Positions 17,981 to 25,895 of a DNA stretch of 64,000 bases are shown piece by piece. The stretch's first letter is position 1. Each line of letters begins with the position of its first letter. The position numbers were made by a program, and so were the translations under genes. Origin of the DNA: Evansella sp. AB-P1 (GTDB lineage Bacteria > Bacillota > Bacilli > Bacillales > Salisediminibacteriaceae); NCBI RefSeq assembly GCF_029688925.1, contig NZ_JARUKY010000017.1, forward strand, positions 44,892 to 108,891, written 5' to 3'. The notes beneath the pieces were generated by a model that worked only from the letters and a program-made list of their open reading frames with translations, was not told where the DNA came from and searched no databases.

Positions 17981-20104
17981 TTATGCCTTCATTAATTTAA
18001 CGGCACATACCTTGAATTCTGGCATTCTTGACGTTGGATCTAATGCTGGATTTGTGAGCTTATTAACGGAAAGCTCCTTTCCCCAGTGATATGGTATAAA
18101 AACATGATCTTGACGAATGGCTTTTGTTATTCGCGCTTTTACTGTCATTGATCCTCTCTTTGTTTCTAAATACACATTGTTACCATCAGAAATAGCATAA
18201 TATGCAGCTAGATTCGGATGCATTTCCACATAAGGTTCAGGACATTTTTCCATTAAAAATTGTGTCCTTCTTGTTTGTGTACCGGATAAATAATGAAAGA
18301 CTACTCGACCTGTCGTTAACGTGTGTGGGTACTCATCTGTAGGTTCCTCTGCCGGCTCCTGCCACTTTACTGCAGCTAAGTTTGCTCTTCCATCTGGAGT
18401 TCCAAAGCTTTCTTGGAACATCGTTGGTGTACCAGGATGATCTTCAGATGGACAAGGCCAGAAAACACCATCATTTTTTTCAATCTTTTCATAAGTAATT
18501 CCGTAGTAATCCGCTTTTCCACCTTTTGAAGCTAAACGGAATTCTTCATAGATTTCTGGAACATTTTTATATGGAAAGAACTTTCCTTTCCCCATTCGTT
18601 CTGCGATGAGCTGCATAATTTCCCAATCTGTTTTCGCTTCGCCAATTGGGTCTTTGACTTTTCTAATCCGAATGACTCGCCCTTCCAAATTCGTTGTTGT
18701 TCCTTCATCCTCAGCCCAAGTTGTTGCTGGTAGCACAACGTCAGCAAATTCAGCAGTCTCAGATAGGAAGAAGTCACTTACTACCATAAAATCGAGCTTG
18801 TTAAAGCCATCCCAAATGTAATGATTATTTGGAGCGGATACTGCTGGATTACTACAGATAACATGCATCGCTTTAATTTTTCCTGCTTGGATTTCATCAA
18901 ACATTTCATATGCAGAAACACCAGCTTCTGGCATATCAGATGGATCAATTCCCCAAACATTTGAAACATATTTCACATGATCTGGATTGTCAATTTTACG
19001 ATAACCTGGTAAAGCATCAGCCTTTTGACCGTGCTCCCTTCCACCTTGCCCATTTCCTTGACCTGTGAATGTAGCCACTCCAGATGCAAATTTTCCTATT
19101 TGTCCTCTTAGAAGTGCCATGGAAGTATAAAGACATACATTATCTACACCTTTTGATTGTTGTTCAACTCCACGGGCAAACATGACAACAGAACGGGGAG
19201 ATCGACCAAATATATGTGCAGCTTTTATTAATTTTTCAATTGAAACTCCAGTGATTTTAGAAGTATACTCAGGAGTAAACTCTTCAACAGCTTCTTTTAA
19301 CTCGCTAAAATTATTACATCGTTCATTCACATATTCATAATCTACGTAACCTTCTTTAATAAGCAAATGCATCATTCCATTAGCTAGAGCTGAATCTGTT
19401 CCAGCTTTAAGATCAAGGTGAACGTCCGCAATTCTAGCTGTCGGTGTTTCTCTAGGATCAGCAACGATCATTTTAGCTCCCTTATCTCGTGCTCTCCATA
19501 GCCACTGAATCGTCGTTGGGTGACATTCTGCAGTATTTGACCCAGCCATAAAGAAGCAATCTGTATGTTCAAGTTCAGGCCATGGTAATGTGGACCCACG
19601 ATCAATTCCTAGCGTTTTCATAAAGCCACCAGCAGCAGATGACATGCAAAATCTTCCGTTGTAATCCACGTAACGAGTTCCCAATGCAATCCTTGCATAT
19701 TTACCAACGAGGTAGCATTTCTCATTTGTCATTGACACACCACCAAAAACAGATAGTGCATTTTTTCCGTGTTTATTTTGAATTTCTTTAAAATTCTTCT
19801 CGATAAGATCGAGTGCTTCTTCCCAACTACTTTCAACAAATTCCCCATTCTTCTTAATTAAGGGCTTTGTTATTCTTTCTGGATGATCAACCGTTTGGTA
19901 AGCTGTTACTCCCTTCGGACACATCTTCCCCATCGTAACTGGCCAATCATAGCGAGGTTCCACACCAACAACCTTGCCTGTTCGTTCATTCACACGTATA
20001 TGCATTCCACATTGCATTCCACAGTAACAGCAATGTGTCGTAATCATTTTTTCCCCTTCATGATGAAGGTTTTTTACTCCTGGTTTAACAACAAATTGTG
20101 TCAT
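17981..20104 (-). CDS. Nas/Nap-type molybdopterin nitrate reductase catalytic subunit
   Basis: 707 residues, molybdopterin oxidoreductase family. The N-terminal [4Fe-4S] motif is C25-x2-C28-x3-C32 with C62, followed by the electron-relay lysine in CPKG. The molybdenum ligand is C153 in NGRFCMSSAAGGF, the CMSSA form found in assimilatory Nas/NarB and close to Nap. The segment QGNGQGGREHGQKAD is also reductase-like. No twin-arginine signal is present, so it is predicted cytoplasmic. The gene overlaps the upstream membrane subunit by 4 bases. Nitrate is the likely substrate because of two adjacent NarK-type genes, but this is not proven. Confidence 0.88.
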   Translation of the reverse strand: MTQFVVKPGVKNLHHEGEKMITTHCCYCGMQCGMHIRVNERTGKVVGVEPRYDWPVTMGKMCPKGVTAYQTVDHPERITKPLIKKNGEFVESSWEEALDLIEKNFKEIQNKHGKNALSVFGGVSMTNEKCYLVGKYARIALGTRYVDYNGRFCMSSAAGGFMKTLGIDRGSTLPWPELEHTDCFFMAGSNTAECHPTTIQWLWRARDKGAKMIVADPRETPTARIADVHLDLKAGTDSALANGMMHLLIKEGYVDYEYVNERCNNFSELKEAVEEFTPEYTSKITGVSIEKLIKAAHIFGRSPRSVVMFARGVEQQSKGVDNVCLYTSMALLRGQIGKFASGVATFTGQGNGQGGREHGQKADALPGYRKIDNPDHVKYVSNVWGIDPSDMPEAGVSAYEMFDEIQAGKIKAMHVICSNPAVSAPNNHYIWDGFNKLDFMVVSDFFLSETAEFADVVLPATTWAEDEGTTTNLEGRVIRIRKVKDPIGEAKTDWEIMQLIAERMGKGKFFPYKNVPEIYEEFRLASKGGKADYYGITYEKIEKNDGVFWPCPSEDHPGTPTMFQESFGTPDGRANLAAVKWQEPAEEPTDEYPHTLTTGRVVFHYLSGTQTRRTQFLMEKCPEPYVEMHPNLAAYYAISDGNNVYLETKRGSMTVKARITKAIRQDHVFIPYHWGKELSVNKLTNPALDPTSRMPEFKVCAVKLMKA

Positions 20105-21246
20105 TTTCTTTCCTCCTTAACCCGATTATCATAGAATGCTTCTGACCTACCTCTTCCAAACCCAGGTAGGTGTATTCCATTGTTTGTCTGAACTGGACCT
20201 GCAGCCTCTCCAAGAGGAGAATTCATGTTTAACTGACTCATGACACGGATTTTTCGACGACACCCTGTACAGTAATCAGATAGTTGATGTCCATCCTTTG
20301 TTTGAAAATCAAATGCTTGCTTTCCTAAAATTGTTTGAACATCAGCAATTTGGTCATCGTTTGAATATAACTCCCCACATCCTAGACATTTTTTTGTATC
20401 TACACCTGGCTCCTCTTGATAGTTCATCGGAACCGATATTGCCATTGGACGAATCGGTAAATGAAATAGCTTTCCAAAAGGAAAATAAACTAAAAATAAT
20501 ACCGTTGTTATTTGATGGAGAAGCTGGAGTTGAGGGTGCATCCAACCTCCTAAAAGCTTATAAGAAATGGTTAAAAATAAGCCCGTTGCTGTCATAGCTA
20601 GTAAAATATACAGTGGTAATAAGTCAAACTCAGGTCGTTGTGTTACTTGAAGATCATGGTTCTTAATTCGCCGTACGATAGCCATTATGACACCAATTAA
20701 CAGCATCGTTGCTGTAATATTTAAACCCTCAAAAACTAAAGAAGCTAATAATCCATCTGGATGCATGGATATGGATGGTATTCCGAACACAACCATTTGA
20801 TAGGTCGTTGCATCTACTAATCTAAAATGCATCCAGCCAAATGTTAATCCAAAGGTTATAGCTAATGAACCTATACAGCCCCATGCAATAAGCCAATGTT
20901 GAATTCCTCTGTAAATCCCCCGCTTGAAAATATATTTTTGAAGGATAATATTATCGAAAAGTGTTTTTGCAATAGCCTTTGTATTTCTTTTTTGTCTATT
21001 TCTGTTTTTCATGTTCTGAATGGATCGTTTAATGATCTCATGGGTTGCTGGTCGCATAGTCCAGGCCGTTATTCGAACTGTCATTCCGATGAAAAAAATG
21101 AATGAAGCTACCATGTATCCGAACAACATATAATCTACCTTTGTAAATTGTCCTGTTCCGATCCACATAGAAAAAAACAAAATCATAACTACGAAAAAGG
21201 AATACATACTTGCTTTTGAATAAAAGGATTTTTCTAAGACCTTCAA
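20101..21246 (-). CDS. NarI/DsrM-like membrane cytochrome subunit with C-terminal CxxC pair
   Basis: About five to six membrane segments carry histidines that could bind b hemes (H117, H140, H162, H237, H244, H262). They are followed by a soluble tail with two CxxC motifs (C287/C290 in KCLGCGEL and C326/C329 in YCTGCRRK), able to bind a metal or cluster. The first part resembles NarI-like respiratory gamma subunits. It heads the operon behind an Fnr box and overlaps the catalytic subunit gene by 4 bases. Likely quinol-oxidising subunit. The start codon is TTG after GAGG. Confidence 0.78.
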   Translation of the reverse strand: MKVLEKSFYSKASMYSFFVVMILFFSMWIGTGQFTKVDYMLFGYMVASFIFFIGMTVRITAWTMRPATHEIIKRSIQNMKNRNRQKRNTKAIAKTLFDNIILQKYIFKRGIYRGIQHWLIAWGCIGSLAITFGLTFGWMHFRLVDATTYQMVVFGIPSISMHPDGLLASLVFEGLNITATMLLIGVIMAIVRRIKNHDLQVTQRPEFDLLPLYILLAMTATGLFLTISYKLLGGWMHPQLQLLHQITTVLFLVYFPFGKLFHLPIRPMAISVPMNYQEEPGVDTKKCLGCGELYSNDDQIADVQTILGKQAFDFQTKDGHQLSDYCTGCRRKIRVMSQLNMNSPLGEAAGPVQTNNGIHLPGFGRGRSEAFYDNRVKEERK

Positions 21247-21371
21247 GTTTCCTCACTCCTCCTAAAGCTAAACTCAGTAAATAAAATTTATCTTACATTC
21301 ATGAATGTTATTATTAATTCTATTGTAAAAATCGACGCACTCCTCCACTGTGCAATTCCTCACAGTAAAAG

Positions 21372-21387
21372 TGTGATTTTGATCACA
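21372..21387 (-). promoter_or_regulatory. Perfect Fnr box before the nitrate-reductase-like operon
   Basis: TGTGATTTTGATCACA has all ten conserved bases. A TACAAT hexamer at 21327-21322 (minus strand) would place it near -64, a class I-like distance; no good -10 was seen for -41.5. Confidence 0.7.
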
Positions 21388-21502
21388 CCAAGTAGCGTTT
21401 ACGTACTTATATAAGAAGAGTCATTACTTTGGAATGTTGTCAGAACAACAATAAGCTATAAAAAATAATAAAAACACCCGTTCACAAAACTGTCATTTAA
21501 TA

Positions 21503-21541
21503 CACAAAATTGTACGGGAACAGGTCCCGTACAATTTTGTG
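21503..21541. repeat. Perfect 17-bp palindrome with 5-base loop
   Basis: Arms 21503-21519 and 21525-21541 are exact inverse complements around ACAGG. A degenerate direct copy of the arm end (GTTCACAAAACTGT) lies at 21480-21493. It has too little T run to be a typical terminator and resembles the short palindromic repeats scattered in Bacillus genomes. Confidence 0.7.
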
Positions 21542-21551
21542 AACGTAAAAA

Positions 21552-21579
21552 AAACGAGGGGATATCCTCTCGTTTTTTA
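21552..21579 (-). terminator. Terminator after the HesB-like gene
   Basis: AAAACGAGGGGAT pairs with ATCCTCTCGTTTT, with T/A runs on both sides; it lies just after the leftward stop at 21596. Confidence 0.8.
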
Positions 21580-21595
21580 CATTTTCCATCCTAAT

Positions 21596-21883
21596 TTAAT
21601 TGTGTAAATATTTTATTTCATTTATTTGGGGATCGTAGGCTACTTTTAAGTCTTTATTATCAAAGTACCATTCATCTTTTCTTTCAATATAAAAGTGAAC
21701 TCCATTCTTCTTTATCTTTACAGCAGGGTCATCTGGTTTCTTTACTGTTACACCTAGAGAAAAACCAGTTTGAAAGTCCCCACATCCGCCATATCTAACA
21801 AAAAATTGTACATTGTCATCATTCGATAATTCAAGCTCTTCTTTAAACCATTCAAACGCTTGATCTGTTATTTCTATATTCAT
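21596..21883 (-). CDS. HesB/IscA-like iron-sulfur protein (YneR type)
   Basis: A 95-residue protein with the HesB-like fold pattern (MNIEITDQAFEWFKEEL, FVRYGGCGDFQTGFSLGV). The single conserved Cys lies in the GGCG segment rather than the three-Cys set of true IscA, as in the YneR group. The ATG at 21883 is preferred: GGAGG lies five bases ahead. Location inside the anaerobic respiration region suggests a link with cluster handling, by inference. Confidence 0.75.
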   Translation of the reverse strand: MNIEITDQAFEWFKEELELSNDDNVQFFVRYGGCGDFQTGFSLGVTVKKPDDPAVKIKKNGVHFYIERKDEWYFDNKDLKVAYDPQINEIKYLHN

Positions 21884-21976
21884 CATATCCTCCAATAGTT
21901 AGAAAAAATAGTCTGTTTTCTTACTCTGCTTTGTATCTATTTTAACAAACATTTGATAGGAATGATAATGATTAAA

Positions 21977-22318
21977 TTATTCCTGTTCAAGCGTTGCTAT
22001 GGCTAACTTGTTATCTGCCATTAAGAGATAAAAATTTTCCCAAGTTTTATCTACAAGCATAGTTATATCCTCTTTCGTAGCATTGTCTATGTGAATTCCC
22101 CCGGAAATAACTACAGTTTTTTTGAAAGTATTACACCACACCTTTGCTAACTCAGTAAACAGATCCTCTTCTTTATGATGAGGAAGTCCGTAGCTAACAA
22201 CCTTTGCATATTCCCCTTCCCAAGTTCCTACAACTACAGCTCCTATATGTGGGTGTGTTCCACCAGTAACAATTATTATGTCATCATTACCAATATGATT
22301 TATTTCACAGTGAATCAA
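21977..22318 (-). CDS. Hypothetical protein, possibly LpdD-like
   Basis: A 113-residue soluble protein with GGTHPHIGAVVVGTW near the N-terminus and VVISGGIHIDNAT later. The GGxxPHIGA pattern recalls the LpdD-like family linked to prenylated-flavin decarboxylases, but I am not certain. The TTG start has GGAGG nine bases upstream. It is transcribed away from the DUF2249 gene, and the Fnr box at 22491 lies about 175 bases upstream. Confidence 0.55.
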   Translation of the reverse strand: MIHCEINHIGNDDIIIVTGGTHPHIGAVVVGTWEGEYAKVVSYGLPHHKEEDLFTELAKVWCNTFKKTVVISGGIHIDNATKEDITMLVDKTWENFYLLMADNKLAIATLEQE

Positions 22319-22490
22319 TTCTATTTACCTCCTCTTTTAAATTTGCAAGAGATCTCAATTAATTTTAATAAATTTCTCAAAGAACGATGTTTTACATAAT
22401 TTTATTTTACTCTACCAAAAACAAACAACAAAAAATGTTAATTAAATCACATAGCGAGGACTTTCCGTAATCTTTAAAACTTTTATTTAT

Positions 22491-22506
22491 AGTGACTTTC
22501 ATCACT
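22491..22506 (+). promoter_or_regulatory. Fnr-type box before the DUF2249 gene
   Basis: AGTGACTTTCATCACT keeps 8 of 10 conserved bases and is symmetric. TATTAT at 22528-22533 puts the start near 22540, exactly 41.5 from the centre. Confidence 0.65.
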
Positions 22507-22571
22507 GATGTTAGCTCAAAATTTTTCTATTATAAAAATGTAAACATAACTTTAGGAAAGTAGGGAAAATC

Positions 22572-22814
22572 ATGTCAAATACTATTGAATTAGATGTAAG
22601 AAACGATATTGCTCAAAAAAATGACCCCTTCCAAAAAATCATGACGGAAGTTAAAGTAATGGAAACTGGAGATGAACTAATACTTCATACCCCATTTGTT
22701 CCTAAGCCTCTATTAAAGGTAATGGAAGGGAAAGGATTTTCACACGAAGTAGATCAAAAATCTACGGAGCATTTTATTACAAGGTTTGTTAAGGAAAAGA
22801 ACACAGCATTATAA
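22572..22814 (+). CDS. DUF2249 (TusA-like) small protein
   Basis: 80 residues: LDVRNDIAQKNDPFQKIM followed by LHTPFVPKPLLKVMEGKGF, the pattern of DUF2249, a TusA-like alpha/beta domain often found with hemerythrin domains and in denitrifiers. It lacks the TusA cysteine. It resembles both halves of the protein at 24060, so the two are paralogues. A strong hairpin terminator follows, and an Fnr-type promoter precedes it. Confidence 0.8.
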   Translation: MSNTIELDVRNDIAQKNDPFQKIMTEVKVMETGDELILHTPFVPKPLLKVMEGKGFSHEVDQKSTEHFITRFVKEKNTAL

Positions 22815-22823
22815 AAAACGTAA

Positions 22824-22857
22824 GCCACTATGATCGTACACTCATAGTGGCATTTTT
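22824..22857 (+). terminator. Terminator after the DUF2249 gene
   Basis: GCCACTATGA pairs with TCATAGTGGC, followed by ATTTTT. Confidence 0.88.
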
Positions 22858-22931
22858 CCTCACTCGTATCATTCCAAATGTTAAGACAATACCTAAATCC
22901 ATCCAATAATGGTAATTAGGAGTGTGTACAT

Positions 22932-23345
22932 ATGAACTTCCTATCACTTATATTCATTTCTGGTTATATTGCATTATTTCTAATATTATGGAATATTGCT
23001 TTGTATTTCTTATTTCTTACGATAAGGAAAGGAAAAAAGCGTTCTTTTCTAATTAAGGTAGCTAAAATTAGTCGTATCTGGATGAAGTCTCATCGTCCAA
23101 TAGGAGGAATCGCAGCACTGTTTATTATTTGGCACGGTTATACCGCATTAAGTAACTACGGATTGTATTACACCTCAAAATCTATAACAGGAATTTTAGC
23201 CTCTAGTGTATTTGTTCTACTATTTATATCTGGAGTATTACGCCATAACAAGGCAAATGGTAGTAGAAGGAAAATTCATAAATATATGGCTTTTACATTT
23301 TTATTTTTTGTACTTCTGCACCTAGTTTTACCTAAATTCTTATAA
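22932..23345 (+). CDS. Four-helix membrane protein, cytochrome b-like
   Basis: A 137-residue protein with four hydrophobic segments. Paired histidines (H57 in SHRPIGG, H71 in IIWHGY, H118 in RRKIHKY, H130 in VLLHLV) are arranged in helices as in b-type or ferric-reductase-like membrane cytochromes, allowing one or two hemes. It follows the DUF2249 gene but a terminator separates them. TTAGGAGTG supports the start. No precise family was identified. Confidence 0.65.
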   Translation: MNFLSLIFISGYIALFLILWNIALYFLFLTIRKGKKRSFLIKVAKISRIWMKSHRPIGGIAALFIIWHGYTALSNYGLYYTSKSITGILASSVFVLLFISGVLRHNKANGSRRKIHKYMAFTFLFFVLLHLVLPKFL

Positions 23346-23398
23346 AATCATTATCGTCATTCTTACTTCTGAACATCTATGGTTAATGAAAATTTGTC

Positions 23399-23490
23399 AT
23401 ATAAGAAAACGCAAGGCGTCCCAATTCCGCCTAGTACAGCCCACGTCCTGTCTCCTAGACACCTTTCAAAGTAGAAATTTTATACTTTCT
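23399..23490 (+). repeat. Short interspersed repeat, family B, copy 1
   Basis: AAGAAAACGCAAGGCGTCCC at the left and CTAGACACCTTTCAAAGTAG at the right match the ends of the element at 61316-61472. The core CAGCCCACGTCCTGT also occurs in the composite repeats at about 63.8 kb. Confidence 0.65.
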
Positions 23491-23500
23491 TTTAAAGAAA

Positions 23501-23535
23501 AACAGCTGCTAAAAAAATTAGCAGCTGTTTTGTTC
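23501..23535 (+). terminator. Terminator, hairpin after the membrane protein gene
   Basis: AACAGCTGCTAA pairs perfectly with TTAGCAGCTGTT, then TTGTT. It lies 160 bases after the stop at 23345. The next 240 bases contain an unexplained CTGGTT-TTGGGG-TAACCAG hairpin (about 23621-23640) and no clear gene. Confidence 0.75.
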
Positions 23536-23781
23536 ATATGATTGGGGGTCATAATGAACTAAATTCCATGCATCTACATGGGGGTTTGGGTTTGTAATAC
23601 GCTATGCTTTGGCAACATTGCTGGTTTTGGGGTAACCAGCCATTTCAAATAAGTAACATTGGGTCTCTTATTAAAAGGAAGAGAAAACTATGAATCGCAG
23701 TCGTTTAATAAAACTAATCAGTAGTATTTATTAAACTTCTACTTTCATAACTTTATTCTAAATCCTATACCTCCTTCAAAC

Positions 23782-23797
23782 TGTGACTATCATCACA
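23782..23797 (+). promoter_or_regulatory. Perfect Fnr box far upstream of the DUF2249-HCO operon
   Basis: TGTGACTATCATCACA has all ten conserved bases. It lies about 260 bases before the gene at 24060; TATTGT at 23818-23823 would give a start near 23830, but no gene begins there. Confidence 0.6.
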
Positions 23798-23979
23798 TAA
23801 AGGCATTAAATTTATTGTATTGTTTGAACATTTTATGGATAAATGCAATATGTTTAATTTAATAGCTACTATAAAAAATAAGTAAATTTTAGTCAATCTT
23901 TGTCGAATCCGCTAACATTTCTGTTTATCAAAGAAAAGAAACTGTTTTCTAAAATAATTATTACTTCCATGCTAATTAT

Positions 23980-23995
23980 TGTGAGTTGAATCACT
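23980..23995 (+). promoter_or_regulatory. Fnr-type box at -41.5 of the DUF2249-HCO operon
   Basis: TGTGAGTTGAATCACT matches 9 of 10 conserved bases. TACAGT at 24017-24022 predicts a start near 24029, 41.5 bases from the centre. Confidence 0.7.
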
Positions 23996-24059
23996 TCCTC
24001 CTATCAAAAAAAACACTACAGTAATAGTAACAATATTTCAAAGTGAGGGAGGAACAATC

Positions 24060-24587
24060 ATGAGTAAGGAAATTATTTTAGATGTTCGTAATGATTTAAA
24101 TAATAAACGAGATCCGTTCAAAAAAATTATGACTACAGTTAAATCCTTAAAAAAAGACGAGATATTTATACTACATTCCACAATCAAACCAACTCCACTA
24201 CTGACGATTATGAAGGCAAAGGGTTTTGAAGGTAAAGTAAAAAAAATTGGAACAAAACATTATGAAACAACGTTTATTAAGCGTAAAGGTCGTATTTTTT
24301 CGTTCTTTTCTAAAAATAAAAAGGACATGGAATCGACTAAAAAGGACAATCCCTTAAAGAAGGAAGAAACAACTGCATATTTTCTTGACAATAGAGGGCT
24401 AGAACCACCACAGCCAATGGTTAGAACAATGAAACGACTAGAGACGCTTCAAAGTTCTGAAACGTTGACAATTCATAATGATCGTGTGCCAGTGTATCTT
24501 TTAGAAGAATTAAAAGATGTGAATATTCAATATTCCGTTGAAAATTTACCTGATGGAACAGCAAAGGTTCATCTTACGAAGATATAA
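24060..24587 (+). CDS. Tandem DUF2249 domain protein
   Basis: Two DUF2249 units: residues about 1-75 (LDVRNDLNNKRDPFKKIM, IKPTPLLTIMKAKGF) and about 105-175 (LDNRGLEPPQPMVRTM, DRVPVYLLEELKD), joined by a basic, charged linker. The second unit carries the GLEPPQPM form seen in many DUF2249 proteins. First gene of a three-gene operon with a heme-copper-oxidase-like protein and an MIP18 factor. It is probably Fnr-activated. Biochemical role unknown. Confidence 0.82.
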   Translation: MSKEIILDVRNDLNNKRDPFKKIMTTVKSLKKDEIFILHSTIKPTPLLTIMKAKGFEGKVKKIGTKHYETTFIKRKGRIFSFFSKNKKDMESTKKDNPLKKEETTAYFLDNRGLEPPQPMVRTMKRLETLQSSETLTIHNDRVPVYLLEELKDVNIQYSVENLPDGTAKVHLTKI

Positions 24588-24601
24588 GGGAGAGAACTTA
24601 C

Positions 24602-25876
24602 ATGCAAGGAATACAACAAACATTATCAGCGAATAAAGCAGATCAATTTATTTTACCTTTTTCATTTATCATAACTAGTTTTTTTTCACTAGTGATTTTT
24701 TCAGTATCATTAATTATTACACCATCTGCTTTTTTATCCACCGTTGTCCGTCAACCAGATGGGCTATCACTTAGTCACCTATTTATTTTAGGGTGGGCGA
24801 CGATGCTTGCAATGGGAGCAGTCTATCAATTAATTGCAGTAGTTACACAGCAATCTATCTATAGCTTAAAACTAGGTTTTTTCCATTTTGGGTTTTACAT
24901 TATAGGAGTTATGGGTTTGTTTCTATCATTAAAAAGCTTCCATGTTCAAGGAATGGCTATTTTCGGAACAAGCACTGTCATAGGTGTAGCGCTTTTTCTA
25001 TTTAACGTATTGTCCACAATTAAACAATCTAAGTTAAAAAATCCTGTAATTACAGCATCCACTAGTGCTTTAATTTACTTAGGACTAACAGTTTTTACAG
25101 GATTAGTTATGGTATTAAATTTTCAATTTTCCTTCCTAGGTTCATCCCATAGCTCTATCTTGATTATACATTTATGGGTAGGACTAGTTGGCTGGTTTTT
25201 ATTTTTAATTGTCGGATATAGCTTTAAGATGTTACCCATGTTTTATCTTTCTCATGGACATTCAGAAAAGTGGCAGAAGTGGATTTTATTTACCCTACAC
25301 GGTGCCATTATAGTAAGTGCCATTGCAGCTTTATTAGAAAGAGCAACCTTACTTTTTCCATTAAGCCTCGGTTTACTAAGTCTAAGTTTAGTCTTATTTA
25401 TCTTACAAATAAAAGAGATTCAGAGTAAAAAATTCAAAAAAAATCCTGGTAAAGGAATTAGCTTTTTCGTTTTTCTCGTCTACTTGTTCACGTTCATGAC
25501 ATGCTCCACCTTCCTTGCATCCATTTTCAATACAGAATTAATAGTTAATAACACAGTTATTGCTCCACTATTGTTCTTCTATATATTTGGCTTTGTAAGT
25601 ATTTCTATTCTTGCGTATTTATCGAAAATCATACCCTTTTTATGGTGGACCTTCCGGTATGGGAACCAAGTTGGGAAAACGGATACTCCATCATTATCTG
25701 CAATGATGAATGAAACAATTGTACTTAGAAAATTAATTCTCATTTTTATTTCGTTACTAATATTTATTTGCGGACTCATAATCAACATACCAGCAATCAG
25801 TTTCCTTACTTCAGGATTATTTGCCTTTAGTATCGTTTACTACTTAGGAACATTAATAAAAGCATTTACCATTTAA
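24602..25876 (+). CDS. Twelve-helix heme-copper-oxidase-subunit-I-like / NnrS-like membrane protein
   Basis: About twelve hydrophobic segments. Motifs SHLFILGWATMLAMGAVYQL (residues about 58-77) and HLWVGLVGWFLFLIVGY with KMLPMF resemble the heme-binding helices of cytochrome oxidase subunit I-like and NnrS-like proteins. Histidines H59, H97, H113, H180, H189 and H218 are available as ligands. No complete copper-binding HPEVY motif is present, so it is probably not a terminal oxidase. It starts 15 bases after the DUF2249 gene. Candidate nitric-oxide or heme/copper handling protein. Confidence 0.7.
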   Translation: MQGIQQTLSANKADQFILPFSFIITSFFSLVIFSVSLIITPSAFLSTVVRQPDGLSLSHLFILGWATMLAMGAVYQLIAVVTQQSIYSLKLGFFHFGFYIIGVMGLFLSLKSFHVQGMAIFGTSTVIGVALFLFNVLSTIKQSKLKNPVITASTSALIYLGLTVFTGLVMVLNFQFSFLGSSHSSILIIHLWVGLVGWFLFLIVGYSFKMLPMFYLSHGHSEKWQKWILFTLHGAIIVSAIAALLERATLLFPLSLGLLSLSLVLFILQIKEIQSKKFKKNPGKGISFFVFLVYLFTFMTCSTFLASIFNTELIVNNTVIAPLLFFYIFGFVSISILAYLSKIIPFLWWTFRYGNQVGKTDTPSLSAMMNETIVLRKLILIFISLLIFICGLIINIPAISFLTSGLFAFSIVYYLGTLIKAFTI

Positions 25877-25895
25877 AACTTTAGGAGGAATTTTT

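Noticed and set aside
24602..25876. True terminal oxidase or NorB assignment
   Set aside because: It has oxidase-I-like helices but no copper-ligand HPEVY-type motif and no partner subunit gene, so only an oxidase-like label is supported.
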